NCBI GenBank assembly: GCA_002868985.1
Contig: PKTV01000562.1
Coordinates: 1-5,181, forward strand
Direction of reading: 5' to 3'
From: Desulfobacteraceae bacterium
GTDB taxonomy: Bacteria; Desulfobacterota; Desulfobacteria; Desulfobacterales; UBA11574
DNA: 5,181 nucleotides
Translations under genes and position numbers: made by a program
The notes under the pieces: generated by a model
Databases searched by the model: none
Seen by the model: the letters and a program-made list of their open reading frames with translations, nothing else
What the model was told of the DNA's origin: nothing
Shown here: positions 1 to 5,181 of the stretch, piece after piece
How the letters are laid out: each line of letters starts with the position of its first letter
How positions within the stretch are numbered: position 1 is the first letter of the stretch

Positions 1-3000
1 CTAAATGTAGAAATTCAAATCGCCCGGGGAGTAAATTTTGTGATGAGTGTGGTCACGATCTCTTGAAACCGTTTGCGTCCACTGAATCCCCTGAGCCCTC
101 GAAATCTTTTCGGGAATTTTCCAAGACGACTGAATCTACCCCTTTACTCGAAGGGGAACGCCGCCAGGCCACCATCGTTTTCTCCGACCTTTCCGGTTAC
201 ACAGCAATGAACGAAAAGCTCGACCCCGAGGAAGTGGAAAAAATCATGAGCCGCATCAAAAAAGAATCGGTGAGTATCGTGGAAAGTTATGGAGGGATCG
301 TCAATCAGTTTGTCGGGGATGAGATTTTGGCTCTGTTTGGAATTCCCATAGGCTATGAAGATGACCCCATTCGTGCTGTCAAAGCTGCTCTTGAGTTGCA
401 CAAGATGGTCCGGAAGATAAGCCCCGGAATAGAGAATCGCACTGGAAAGCCGCTCACGATGCACACCGGGATCAACTCCGGGTTGATCGTAACAAACCTT
501 CGAGATGACCGGGATGGTTTATATGGCATCACCGGAGAAACGGTAAACACCGGGGCAAGATTGAAGTCGCAGGCAGAATCAGACGACATTCTGGTTAGCC
601 CGGAGACAAAGAAATTGATTGCACCCTACTTCGAGACAATAGCACTTGAAGAGATCAGGATGAAAGGGAAAACCGAACCTATGACACCCTATCGAGTCAT
701 GGGTGAGTCGAAGATCCAAACCCGATTTGATGCTGCAGAGCAAAAAGGTTTTACGGCTTACACCGGGCGGAATCAGGAATTGGCTATTCTCCATGCCTGC
801 CTTGAAAAAGCAGTTCGGGGAGAAGGTCAATGCGTCACGGTGACGGGCGAAGAGGGGATGGGAAAAAGCCGTTTGCACTATGAATTCCGGCACAAGCTGG
901 ACCGTGAAAAGATCACGGTGCTACAGGGAAGGTGTCAACCCTATGGGCGCAATATCCCTTATTTTCCTTTTATTGATGCCTTGCGGTGGGGGCTTCATCT
1001 GAGAGAGGAAGATAGTCCGGCTGAGTTGTTGGAAAAAGCCGTTACCAACATCAGGGCCATTGACCCCTCGCTAGAACAGTTTATCCCTCTTTATCTTCAC
1101 TTGCTGTCCATCCCGAGCTATTATTCCCTGCCCGAACATTTGCAAGGGAAGGAACTTCGGAAAGCTATGGAAGAAGCTCTGGCCGTGATGATTACCCTGA
1201 ACACACAGCATCAACCGATGATTATGATACTGGAGGACTGGCACTGGAGCGACGACGCCTCCCAGGCAGCTTTAAAACACTTGATTGGTATGACCGCCCC
1301 TTATGCATTGATGGTAATGACGACATACCGGCCGATCTACCAGGCCAGCTGGGGTTATTCAAGCTACCACACTCGGGTGACATTGAAACCCCTGGATGTC
1401 CAGAACACTAAAAACATCGTCAAGTCAATCACAGGAGCATCACATCTACCGCAAGGATTGGGGGAATTGATTCTTGAACGCTCCGGCGGCAACCCGCTAT
1501 TTATCGAAGAAATATGCTATTCTCTAATTGAAGAGGGTTTAGTGACGGTTAAAGATGGACGGGCTGCCTTGACTCAATCTTTGGTAAACATTAGCTTGCC
1601 GGATACCGTGCAGGCCATTATTCGTACCCGGCTGGATCGCCTGGACAAAAATGCCAAAGAAGCCCTTCGGTTGGCCTCTGTTATCGGCAGCGTGTTTGGG
1701 CAACGGATTCTGGAGAGGGTCTATTCAGCCCGGGCCGCACTTTCAGAATCGCTTGAAGTATTGAAATCCCTCGAGGTAATCCAACAGACACGAATTTTAC
1801 CGGAAGCCGAGTTCACCTTCAGGCATGTTTTAACACAAAAGGTTATCTACGACACTCTACTTCTACAACGGCGAAAGGAGCTTCACGGCATTATCGGACT
1901 GGCTATTGAGGAACTTTATGCCGAGCGTTTGGATGAACAGTTGCCGATTTTGGCCTATCATTATATCCGAAGCGATCGGCAGGACAAAGCCATTGAGTAC
2001 GCCCTGTTGGCCGGAGATCAGGCTGCCGCTCTTTATGCAAATAATGAAGCCACCGCCTACTACGAACAGGCGTTTACGATGTCTCAAACCCTTCCTGAAT
2101 CTTTGAAGGTTCAACAATGGCAAATTGACGCAGCCCTTAAGCTTGCTTCTGTTGGGATCACACGACAAGACATAGAGAGGGATCGTACAAACCTGGAGCA
2201 GGTTCATGCCCTGGCAGAAACATTGAACGACGAATCTCGTTTAGCCAGAGTGCTTTACTGGCGTGGAAGAATCCACTATGTTCTCTGGGACCCTCAGATC
2301 GCCATGAAGTATGCCAGACAGAGTCTTGAGATCGCTGATCGGCTTGGAGATGAATCCCTTGCGGCTCCACCTGTCAATCTCATAGGTCGCGTCCACTTTC
2401 AACTATCGGACTTCACTGAAGCCGGTCAGTTTTTAGAGCGGAGTGTTGAGCAGATGCGACGGATCGGGAACAAAGTAGAAGAATCCACAGCATCAGCTGT
2501 GGCAAGCTATATTCTAGCCTTTTTGGGCGAGTTTGATCGGGCATTCGTCCATGCCGATCATGCGATCCAACTGGCCCAAAAGATTCAAAACCCTTTTGCA
2601 CAGGCAAATGCCTATCATTTGAGAGGGTGCATCGGTGACCAGCGAGGTGAGTGGACTCAGGCGATTAAGGATTATGAGAAGGGAATACATATCGCTGAAA
2701 AAGCGGAAGATCTTTTCCGTCTTTATTTGGTAAAATGTTGGAAGGGTCGAGCCCTCGCGATGATTGGAGATCCCGGCCAGGGGCGAAAATTGCTTGAGGA
2801 GAGTTTAGCCCTTGCTGAAAAAATCGGAACCAAGTTCTGGCTTGCCTGGCAGAAAACCGCTCTTGCGGCTTGCCTCTTTAAGCTCGGAGAACTCGAAAAA
2901 GGATCTAAACTTTGCCAGGAAGCGATACATTTGGGCGAAGAAACAAACGATAAATTCGTCATTGCCTATGCTAACCGAACCTTTGCTGAAATCTTTTCCT

Positions 3001-3248
3001 GTCTGGAACCTTCAAATCCTCAAAAGGTTGATAAAGCGATTTTAAAAGCCATTCAGATACAACAAGAGATTGATGTAAAACCAGAGATAGCAAGAAGCTA
3101 TATAAGTTATGCACTCTTTCTCACTGAGATTGGGGAAAAAGAAAAGGCTCGAACGTATCTTGACAAAGCCATTGTCATGTTCCAGCACATGGGTATGAAC
3201 TGGGATCTATCCCAAGCTGACCAATTACACCGAAATCTCGGAAATTAG
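1..3248 (+). CDS. Zinc-ribbon / class III nucleotide cyclase-like / AAA (STAND-type) ATPase / TPR signalling protein, 5' end cut by window
   Basis: Large multidomain cytosolic signalling protein; its frame is open from the first base. Residues are numbered from the Leu codon at 63-65. Before it lie KCRNSN and KFCDECG, a zinc ribbon with Cys at nt 6-8, 39-41 and 48-50; the first Cys and the start Met must lie just upstream, so the TTG at 63 is not the start. Residues about 35-212 are a class III adenylate/guanylate cyclase domain: metal-binding Asp42 (FSDLSGYT) and Asp86 (FVGDE), plus Asn162 and Arg166 (VNTGAR). The base-recognition Lys and Asp/Thr positions are Gln82 and Gly155. Residues about 232-500 are an ATPase with Walker A GEEGMGKS (262-269), Walker B MIMILEDWHWSD (386-397) and a GGNPLFIEE motif (475-483). 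Residues about 515-635 resemble the winged-helix linker of such proteins. About nine TPR-like helix pairs fill 639-1045. No signal peptide or membrane segment is seen. The architecture is known; substrate, product and partners are not. There is no clear terminator after the TAG. Confidence 0.93.
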   Translation, partial: KCRNSNRPGSKFCDECGHDLLKPFASTESPEPSKSFREFSKTTESTPLLEGERRQATIVFSDLSGYTAMNEKLDPEEVEKIMSRIKKESVSIVESYGGIVNQFVGDEILALFGIPIGYEDDPIRAVKAALELHKMVRKISPGIENRTGKPLTMHTGINSGLIVTNLRDDRDGLYGITGETVNTGARLKSQAESDDILVSPETKKLIAPYFETIALEEIRMKGKTEPMTPYRVMGESKIQTRFDAAEQKGFTAYTGRNQELAILHACLEKAVRGEGQCVTVTGEEGMGKSRLHYEFRHKLDREKITVLQGRCQPYGRNIPYFPFIDALRWGLHLREEDSPAELLEKAVTNIRAIDPSLEQFIPLYLHLLSIPSYYSLPEHLQGKELRKAMEEALAVMITLNTQHQPMIMILEDWHWSDDASQAALKHLIGMTAPYALMVMTTYRPIYQASWGYSSYHTRVTLKPLDVQNTKNIVKSITGASHLPQGLGELILERSGGNPLFIEEICYSLIEEGLVTVKDGRAALTQSLVNISLPDTVQAIIRTRLDRLDKNAKEALRLASVIGSVFGQRILERVYSARAALSESLEVLKSLEVIQQTRILPEAEFTFRHVLTQKVIYDTLLLQRRKELHGIIGLAIEELYAERLDEQLPILAYHYIRSDRQDKAIEYALLAGDQAAALYANNEATAYYEQAFTMSQTLPESLKVQQWQIDAALKLASVGITRQDIERDRTNLEQVHALAETLNDESRLARVLYWRGRIHYVLWDPQIAMKYARQSLEIADRLGDESLAAPPVNLIGRVHFQLSDFTEAGQFLERSVEQMRRIGNKVEESTASAVASYILAFLGEFDRAFVHADHAIQLAQKIQNPFAQANAYHLRGCIGDQRGEWTQAIKDYEKGIHIAEKAEDLFRLYLVKCWKGRALAMIGDPGQGRKLLEESLALAEKIGTKFWLAWQKTALAACLFKLGELEKGSKLCQEAIHLGEETNDKFVIAYANRTFAEIFSCLEPSNPQKVDKAILKAIQIQQEIDVKPEIARSYISYALFLTEIGEKEKARTYLDKAIVMFQHMGMNWDLSQADQLHRNLGN

Positions 3249-3296
3249 TAGAACAATTAGTTGTGGATCATCTCCCGATTCGTTGTAATCAATGAC

Positions 3297-3315
3297 AATG
3301 TTCGTGCAGAACATT
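3297..3315. repeat. Perfect inverted repeat, 7-bp arms, 5-bp spacer
   Basis: AATGTTC-GTGCA-GAACATT lies 48 bp after the cyclase stop codon and 57 bp before the small membrane protein gene. The symmetry is perfect over 7 bp on each side. No run of T follows on either strand, so an intrinsic terminator is unlikely. A transcription-factor operator or an mRNA-stabilising hairpin is possible. The same hexamer arms recur at 3763-3783 on the far side of the small gene. Confidence 0.55.
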
Positions 3316-3372
3316 CATCGGATAAACAAAGTCGCCGCTTTGCTTGCCGGTGATTCCCATCGTTAAAACGAA

Positions 3373-3684
3373 ATGATGAATTCACTTCTCTCAAACATTG
3401 AGGTTTATTTCTTTATCTTGTTCGCAATCTCGGTCTTTATTGGATACGTCATTTGCCATTTCGTCGTCGTACCAATCTTATTGAAAAAGCATGGGAAAAA
3501 AGGATTCTATGAATCTATCGTTTGGGAGGTACCTCAGGCAGAAAATCGTTTACAGGATTTAGCAAAAGAAACAAATGACAAAGCGGTGTTGATGACTCTA
3601 AAAGTTTTAAAATATAGCAAATATTCAATGGCTCTATTTTTTATTTTATTTGTTTTTAGCACCTTTTTATCAGACTTGAATTAA
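3373..3684 (+). CDS. Small two-helix membrane protein, unknown function
   Basis: This 103-residue protein is not one I recognise. Hydrophobic segments cover about residues 9-37 (YFFILFAISVFIGYVICHF and onward) and 84-100 (SMALFFILFVFSTFL). They flank a hydrophilic loop of about 45 residues that opens with KKHGKKG, so by the positive-inside rule the loop should be cytoplasmic and both termini periplasmic. The TM-loop-TM layout and length resemble UspB-type proteins, but I see no motif that would justify that name. The start is ATG at 3373 or the adjacent ATG at 3376, because an in-frame TAA at 3364-3366 excludes a longer form. No good Shine-Dalgarno sequence precedes it, which is the main doubt. 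Codon use is much more AT-rich than in the cyclase gene, suggesting separate origin. It is 124 bp downstream of the cyclase gene on the same strand and converges on the response regulator gene. Confidence 0.6.
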   Translation: MMNSLLSNIEVYFFILFAISVFIGYVICHFVVVPILLKKHGKKGFYESIVWEVPQAENRLQDLAKETNDKAVLMTLKVLKYSKYSMALFFILFVFSTFLSDLN

Positions 3685-3762
3685 GACGTTGAGCATAGAC
3701 ATATCCCTGATATTTTGTTTTGCTTACGCTCAATTCGGGTGCCGTTCAATCGGTGAAGTCTC

Positions 3763-3783
3763 ATGTTCCTGCAAAAAGAACAT
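3763..3783. repeat. Inverted repeat ATGTTC-N9-GAACAT
   Basis: Six-bp perfect arms (3763-3768 and 3778-3783) with spacer CTGCAAAAA lie between the convergent 3' ends of the small membrane protein and response regulator genes. The arms are identical to the core arms of the inverted repeat at 3297-3315, and both spacers carry TGCA next to the left arm. It could fold as a weak hairpin on either strand. Confidence 0.45.
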
Positions 3784-3811
3784 CAGCCACCCCTGGCCCC
3801 CGACACCTGAT
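3773..3811 (-). terminator. Possible terminator of the response regulator gene
   Basis: Reading the minus strand after the TAA at 3825-3823, the RNA can pair ATCA with TGAT and GCCA with TGGC around a GGGG loop (3811-3782), with an unpaired GT-rich bulge. Five T follow at 3777-3773. The stem is interrupted, so this is a weak intrinsic-terminator candidate, but the position between convergent genes fits. Confidence 0.3.
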
Positions 3812-3822
3812 CGAGCCGTTCT

Positions 3823-4188
3823 TTATTCCAATGCCTTCTCAATCAATGCAACCAATTGTTCCTTCACAAAAGGTTTCTGAAGATATCCGGAAATATCATA
3901 AGAAACAAAAAGATCTTCCATGGTCTCTTTGCTTTTGGTCGACATTATAATCACCGGCAAAGACTCCCGTGTCTTTTCTCTTCTGATATGACGCACAAAC
4001 GTATAGCCATCCATACCCGGCATCATAATGTCTGAAATCACAAGATCAGGATTGATTTCGTCAATCAGATCAACTACATTCGCAGAATCTGTGGTCGTGA
4101 CGATCTCATAGTCCTCTTCCTCCAGAAACTTCAAAATCAGGTGACGCACCGTTGCGCTGTCGTCTGCGACTAAAATTTTTAATCCCAT
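3823..4188 (-). CDS. CheY-like single-domain response regulator (receiver only)
   Basis: The 121-residue protein is a complete receiver domain with no output domain, the normal length for CheY-type proteins. It has the acidic pair Asp9-Asp10 (VADDSATVR), phospho-acceptor Asp53 (LVISDIMMPGMDG), switch Ser83/Thr84 (IIMSTK) and conserved Lys105 before cis-Pro106 (LQKPF). It should be phosphorylated by a histidine kinase not encoded here and act in the cytosol through protein contacts, for example on a motor, pilus machinery or another kinase. The target cannot be told from the sequence. The start is firm: ATG at 4188 with AGGAGG at 4199-4194, 5 nt away. Upstream lie a leader of about 177 nt, a sigma-54-type promoter match (4393-4377) and a palindrome (4511-4520), so it is probably transcribed alone and conditionally. 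It converges on the small membrane protein gene with 138 bp between stop codons. Confidence 0.96.
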   Translation of the reverse strand: MGLKILVADDSATVRHLILKFLEEEDYEIVTTTDSANVVDLIDEINPDLVISDIMMPGMDGYTFVRHIRREKTRESLPVIIMSTKSKETMEDLFVSYDISGYLQKPFVKEQLVALIEKALE

Positions 4189-4316
4189 GGTTTCCTCCTG
4201 GTTGATAAATTTAAATTTTGGCCAGGAAATGCATCCAATAGTTATGATGGTGCATGGGCTTTATTAGGATGCCAATATATAAAATGTTAGACTTTTCAAC
4301 CTTTTGCCAACGTCTT

Positions 4317-4332
4317 CAAAATCCCGATTTTG
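4317..4332. promoter_or_regulatory. Inverted repeat CAAAATC-CC-GATTTTG in the response regulator leader
   Basis: Perfect 7-bp arms are separated by 2 bp. Relative to the predicted sigma-54 start near 4366 it spans roughly +35 to +50 of the leader, so it could be a repressor operator or, with a larger loop, an RNA hairpin. A second AT-only palindrome, AAATTTAAATTT (4207-4218), lies just upstream of the ribosome-binding site. The binding factor is unknown. Confidence 0.4.
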
Positions 4333-4376
4333 CAACGGTGAAAATAACAGAGTGGTTCTTGTGCGTGTGAATATTT

Positions 4377-4393
4377 AGCAAAATACATGCCAA
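4377..4393 (-). promoter_or_regulatory. Sigma-54 (-24/-12) promoter for the response regulator gene
   Basis: The minus strand reads TTGGCATGTATTTTGCT. It matches the sigma-54 consensus YTGGCACGRNNNTTGCW at all but two fixed positions, with the essential GG and GC at the correct 12-bp phasing. Initiation would fall near 4366, giving a leader of about 177 nt to the ATG at 4188. Sigma-54 promoters need an enhancer-binding protein; the palindrome at 4511-4520 is a candidate upstream site. The match is read directly; its use is inferred. Confidence 0.6.
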
Positions 4394-4510
4394 TAAAAAT
4401 ATATCCATGGCGCAAAAGCGAAATCTTTGTTTGGGAAAAATGATTGAATTTATTATTATATTAATTGGTTATCATGAGTTGTTTTCTTTTTGTGAAGTGT
4501 AATTAAACCT

Positions 4511-4520
4511 TGTGGCCACA
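4511..4520. promoter_or_regulatory. 10-bp palindrome TGTGGCCACA, possible upstream activator site
   Basis: Perfect palindrome about 145-154 bp upstream of the start predicted from the sigma-54-type promoter on the minus strand. That is within the usual 100-200 bp range for enhancer-binding-protein sites. Only one copy was seen, whereas many such sites occur in pairs, so the assignment is tentative. Confidence 0.3.
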
Positions 4521-4550
4521 TCATCAGATTGTATGGTCAGTCGAAAGGTG

Positions 4551-4857
4551 TCAACTTAATGACAATATTCGGAGCAAACGACGCTCGGTCGCATGCCTAA
4601 ATATTTCAAGGACTTTTGCGAATTCTGCGAGATGTACCCCATCCTTCTTCAAGGATTCACACTGATAATATGGTTGAATAATCAAGGGGTATCGCCAGAG
4701 GAGTCAATGCAACTAACTTTATCTTTTCGGGGATAATTTGTTGAGCTTTTTCAACTATTTTTATTATATCGGCACTTAACGCACAATGATTGCATGCTAT
4801 ATACTTTGGATTTGTGGAATGGGGGTCGGGCCGCATTGTAAGGAACCTGTGCTTCAC
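4551..4857 (-). pseudogene. Possible frameshifted small reading frame
   Basis: A minus-strand frame starts at GTG 4857, with AGGAGG at 4876-4871 but 13 nt away, longer than usual. It runs 66 codons through KYIACNHCALSADIIKIVEK to a stop at 4657. The neighbouring frame is open from 4703 to 4551 and ends in KKDGVHLAEFAKVLEIF and a basic RHATERRLLR stretch. Joining the two near 4690 would give a protein of about 100 residues, so one indel could have broken a small gene. I do not recognise either part. Its first codons overlap the 4821-4832 repeat arm, and open stretches this short occur by chance. A Cys-x2-Cys pair (CNHC) is the only motif. Confidence 0.2.
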
Positions 4858-5018
4858 GAAGATGATAAAATCCTCCTAATCCTTAATCCTTGATCCCTAA
4901 TCTCTGATCACCGATCACTATTTACTGTTCACTTTTCTCTGACCTTCTAAGCCATTTTTTGGAGTGTTTTGCAAATATATTGTTCATTATATCAGATTGT
5001 TACCGTGGTCCGACCCCC
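4821..5018. repeat. Inverted-repeat pair bounding a 198-bp block, possible MITE/REP-like element
   Basis: GGGGGTCGGGCC at 4821-4832 is the inverted copy of GGTCCGACCCCC at 5007-5018, matching 11 of 12. The single difference would be a G-U pair in plus-strand RNA. The block between contains no gene but includes the heptamer array at 4878-4940. GC-rich arms of this kind stand out in an AT-rich surrounding. I see no target-site duplication outside the arms and no transposase, so a non-autonomous element is an inference only. Confidence 0.4.
4878..4940. repeat. Degenerate 7-bp tandem repeat, nine units
   Basis: Nine consecutive heptamers follow a loose R-A/T-T-C-M-C-T consensus: AATCCTT, AATCCTT, GATCCCT, AATCTCT, GATCACC, GATCACT, ATTTACT, GTTCACT, TTTCTCT. 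The 7-bp period is kept without insertions for 63 bp, while the unit drifts gradually from AATCCTT-like to GTTCACT-like. There is no spacer between units. Slippage during replication is the likely origin. Confidence 0.75.
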
Positions 5019-5061
5019 GTTGATATATCAACAGGTATGCCAAAAACCAACCTGTTGATAT
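5019..5061. repeat. Overlapping palindrome and 12-bp-arm hairpin sharing one strand
   Basis: GTTGATATATCAAC (5019-5032) is a perfect 14-bp palindrome starting at the base after the 5007-5018 repeat arm. Its right half is also the left arm of a perfect 12-bp inverted repeat, ATATCAACAGGT (5025-5036) with ACCTGTTGATAT (5050-5061), loop 13 nt. GTTGATAT therefore occurs at 5019 and at 5054, and both copies compete for ATATCAAC at 5025-5032. Confidence 0.7.
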
Positions 5062-5078
5062 TACTTAAATTTCATTTT

Positions 5079-5104
5079 TTGGGCATATTGGAGTGCCCAA
5101 TTTT
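5079..5104 (+). terminator. Terminator-like hairpin TTGGGCA-N8-TGCCCAA followed by TTTT
   Basis: Perfect 7-bp arms at 5079-5085 and 5094-5100 with an 8-nt loop, followed on the plus strand by TTTTCTGT. The form is that of a short intrinsic terminator, but the stem is only 7 bp, the T run is short, and no plus-strand gene was found directly upstream for it to end. It may instead belong to the repeat cluster beside it. Confidence 0.35.
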
Positions 5105-5181
5105 CTGTGCAGTTTTAAATATTTTTCAGCAAAATTATAACCGTCCTGCAGTATTATACTAGAAGCTATCTCAAAAAAATC

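Larger units (their letters stand above)
4189..5181. other. Gene-free right end: response regulator control region plus repeat-rich sequence
   Basis: No convincing intact gene was found on either strand over almost 1 kb. Positions 4189-4393 are the leader and promoter of the response regulator gene. Positions 4394-4550 are AT-rich (notably 4440-4475) with one palindrome. Positions 4551-4857 hold the doubtful broken frame and a small inverted repeat, ATCCTT-CTTC-AAGGAT (4641-4656). Positions 4821-5104 hold the repeats listed separately. I see nothing assignable in 5105-5181. The tail is clearly lower in GC than the cyclase gene. Confidence 0.6.

Noticed and set aside
3327..3342. Hairpin CAAAG-TCGCCG-CTTTG upstream of the small gene
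   Set aside because: Only five base pairs with no T run; too weak to call as a terminator or regulatory element.
3249..3372. Integron attC-like site before the small gene (GTTAAAAC at 3362-3369 just before the ATG)
   Set aside because: The core should read GTTRRRY and the last base does not fit. No matching RYYYAAC partner or paired L boxes were found in this gap or after the gene.
3689..3950. Short plus-strand open frames after the small membrane protein gene
   Set aside because: They overlap the 3' end of the response regulator gene on the opposite strand, have no ribosome-binding site, and have low-complexity translations with no recognisable domain.
4296..4310. Second TTGGC-type sigma-54 element on the minus strand (TTGGCAAAAGGTTGA)
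   Set aside because: The GC of the -12 element is missing and the TTG is one base out of phase.
4528..4554. Sigma-70-like promoter on the minus strand, TTGACA with TACAAT
   Set aside because: Both hexamers are good, but the spacer is only 15 bp. Kept as a possible weak second promoter reading toward the response regulator gene, not called.
4878..4940. CRISPR-like array
   Set aside because: The units are 7 bp, contiguous and degenerate, with no spacers and no cas genes.
5123..5160. Promoter near the right edge (TATACT at 5155-5160)
   Set aside because: No acceptable -35 element at 16-18 bp; the nearest TTTTCA is 26 bp away.
4959..5162. 67-codon plus-strand open frame
   Set aside because: It begins with a non-ATG start in a T-rich run, has no Shine-Dalgarno sequence, and runs through the repeat arm and all of the overlapping hairpins, which explain the sequence better.

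Overview
The window looks like a piece of a Gram-negative bacterial chromosome, most likely from a deltaproteobacterial (Desulfobacterota-type) lineage. This is inferred from one very large zinc-ribbon/class III cyclase/ATPase/TPR signalling protein of a kind common there, a stand-alone CheY-type receiver gene, a good -24/-12 (sigma-54) promoter match, and heptanucleotide tandem repeats. No marker gene is present, so the placement is tentative.

Layout. Positions 1-3248 (+) are the 3' part of one large gene, lacking only its first few codons. It encodes a nucleotide-cyclase-like domain fused to a STAND/AAA-type ATPase and a long TPR array. Positions 3249-3372 are non-coding and hold a perfect 7-bp-arm inverted repeat. 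Positions 3373-3684 (+) encode an AT-rich, two-helix small membrane protein of unknown function. It converges on a 121-residue receiver-only response regulator at 3823-4188 (-), and the gap between them holds a second ATGTTC...GAACAT inverted repeat and a weak terminator-like hairpin. The response regulator has an AGGAGG ribosome-binding site, a leader of about 177 nt with a 7-2-7 inverted repeat, a sigma-54-type promoter at 4377-4393 and an upstream 10-bp palindrome.

The last kilobase (4189-5181) has no convincing gene. Besides the response regulator's control region it holds a possible decayed small reading frame (-), a 12-bp inverted-repeat pair 198 bp from end to end that encloses nine degenerate 7-bp tandem repeats, and then several closely packed palindromes or hairpins. 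This part resembles a REP/MITE-like non-coding insertion.

How the genes fit together. Two of the three genes are signalling proteins: a cytosolic cyclase-like ATPase scaffold and a phospho-receiver. No shared operon is visible, since they are on opposite strands and separated by the small membrane protein gene. A functional link is not supported by the sequence alone. I did not find a clearly new defence or mobile system. The most unusual items are the substituted base-recognition residues of the cyclase, the likely sigma-54 control of a lone receiver, and the structured repeat region at the right end.
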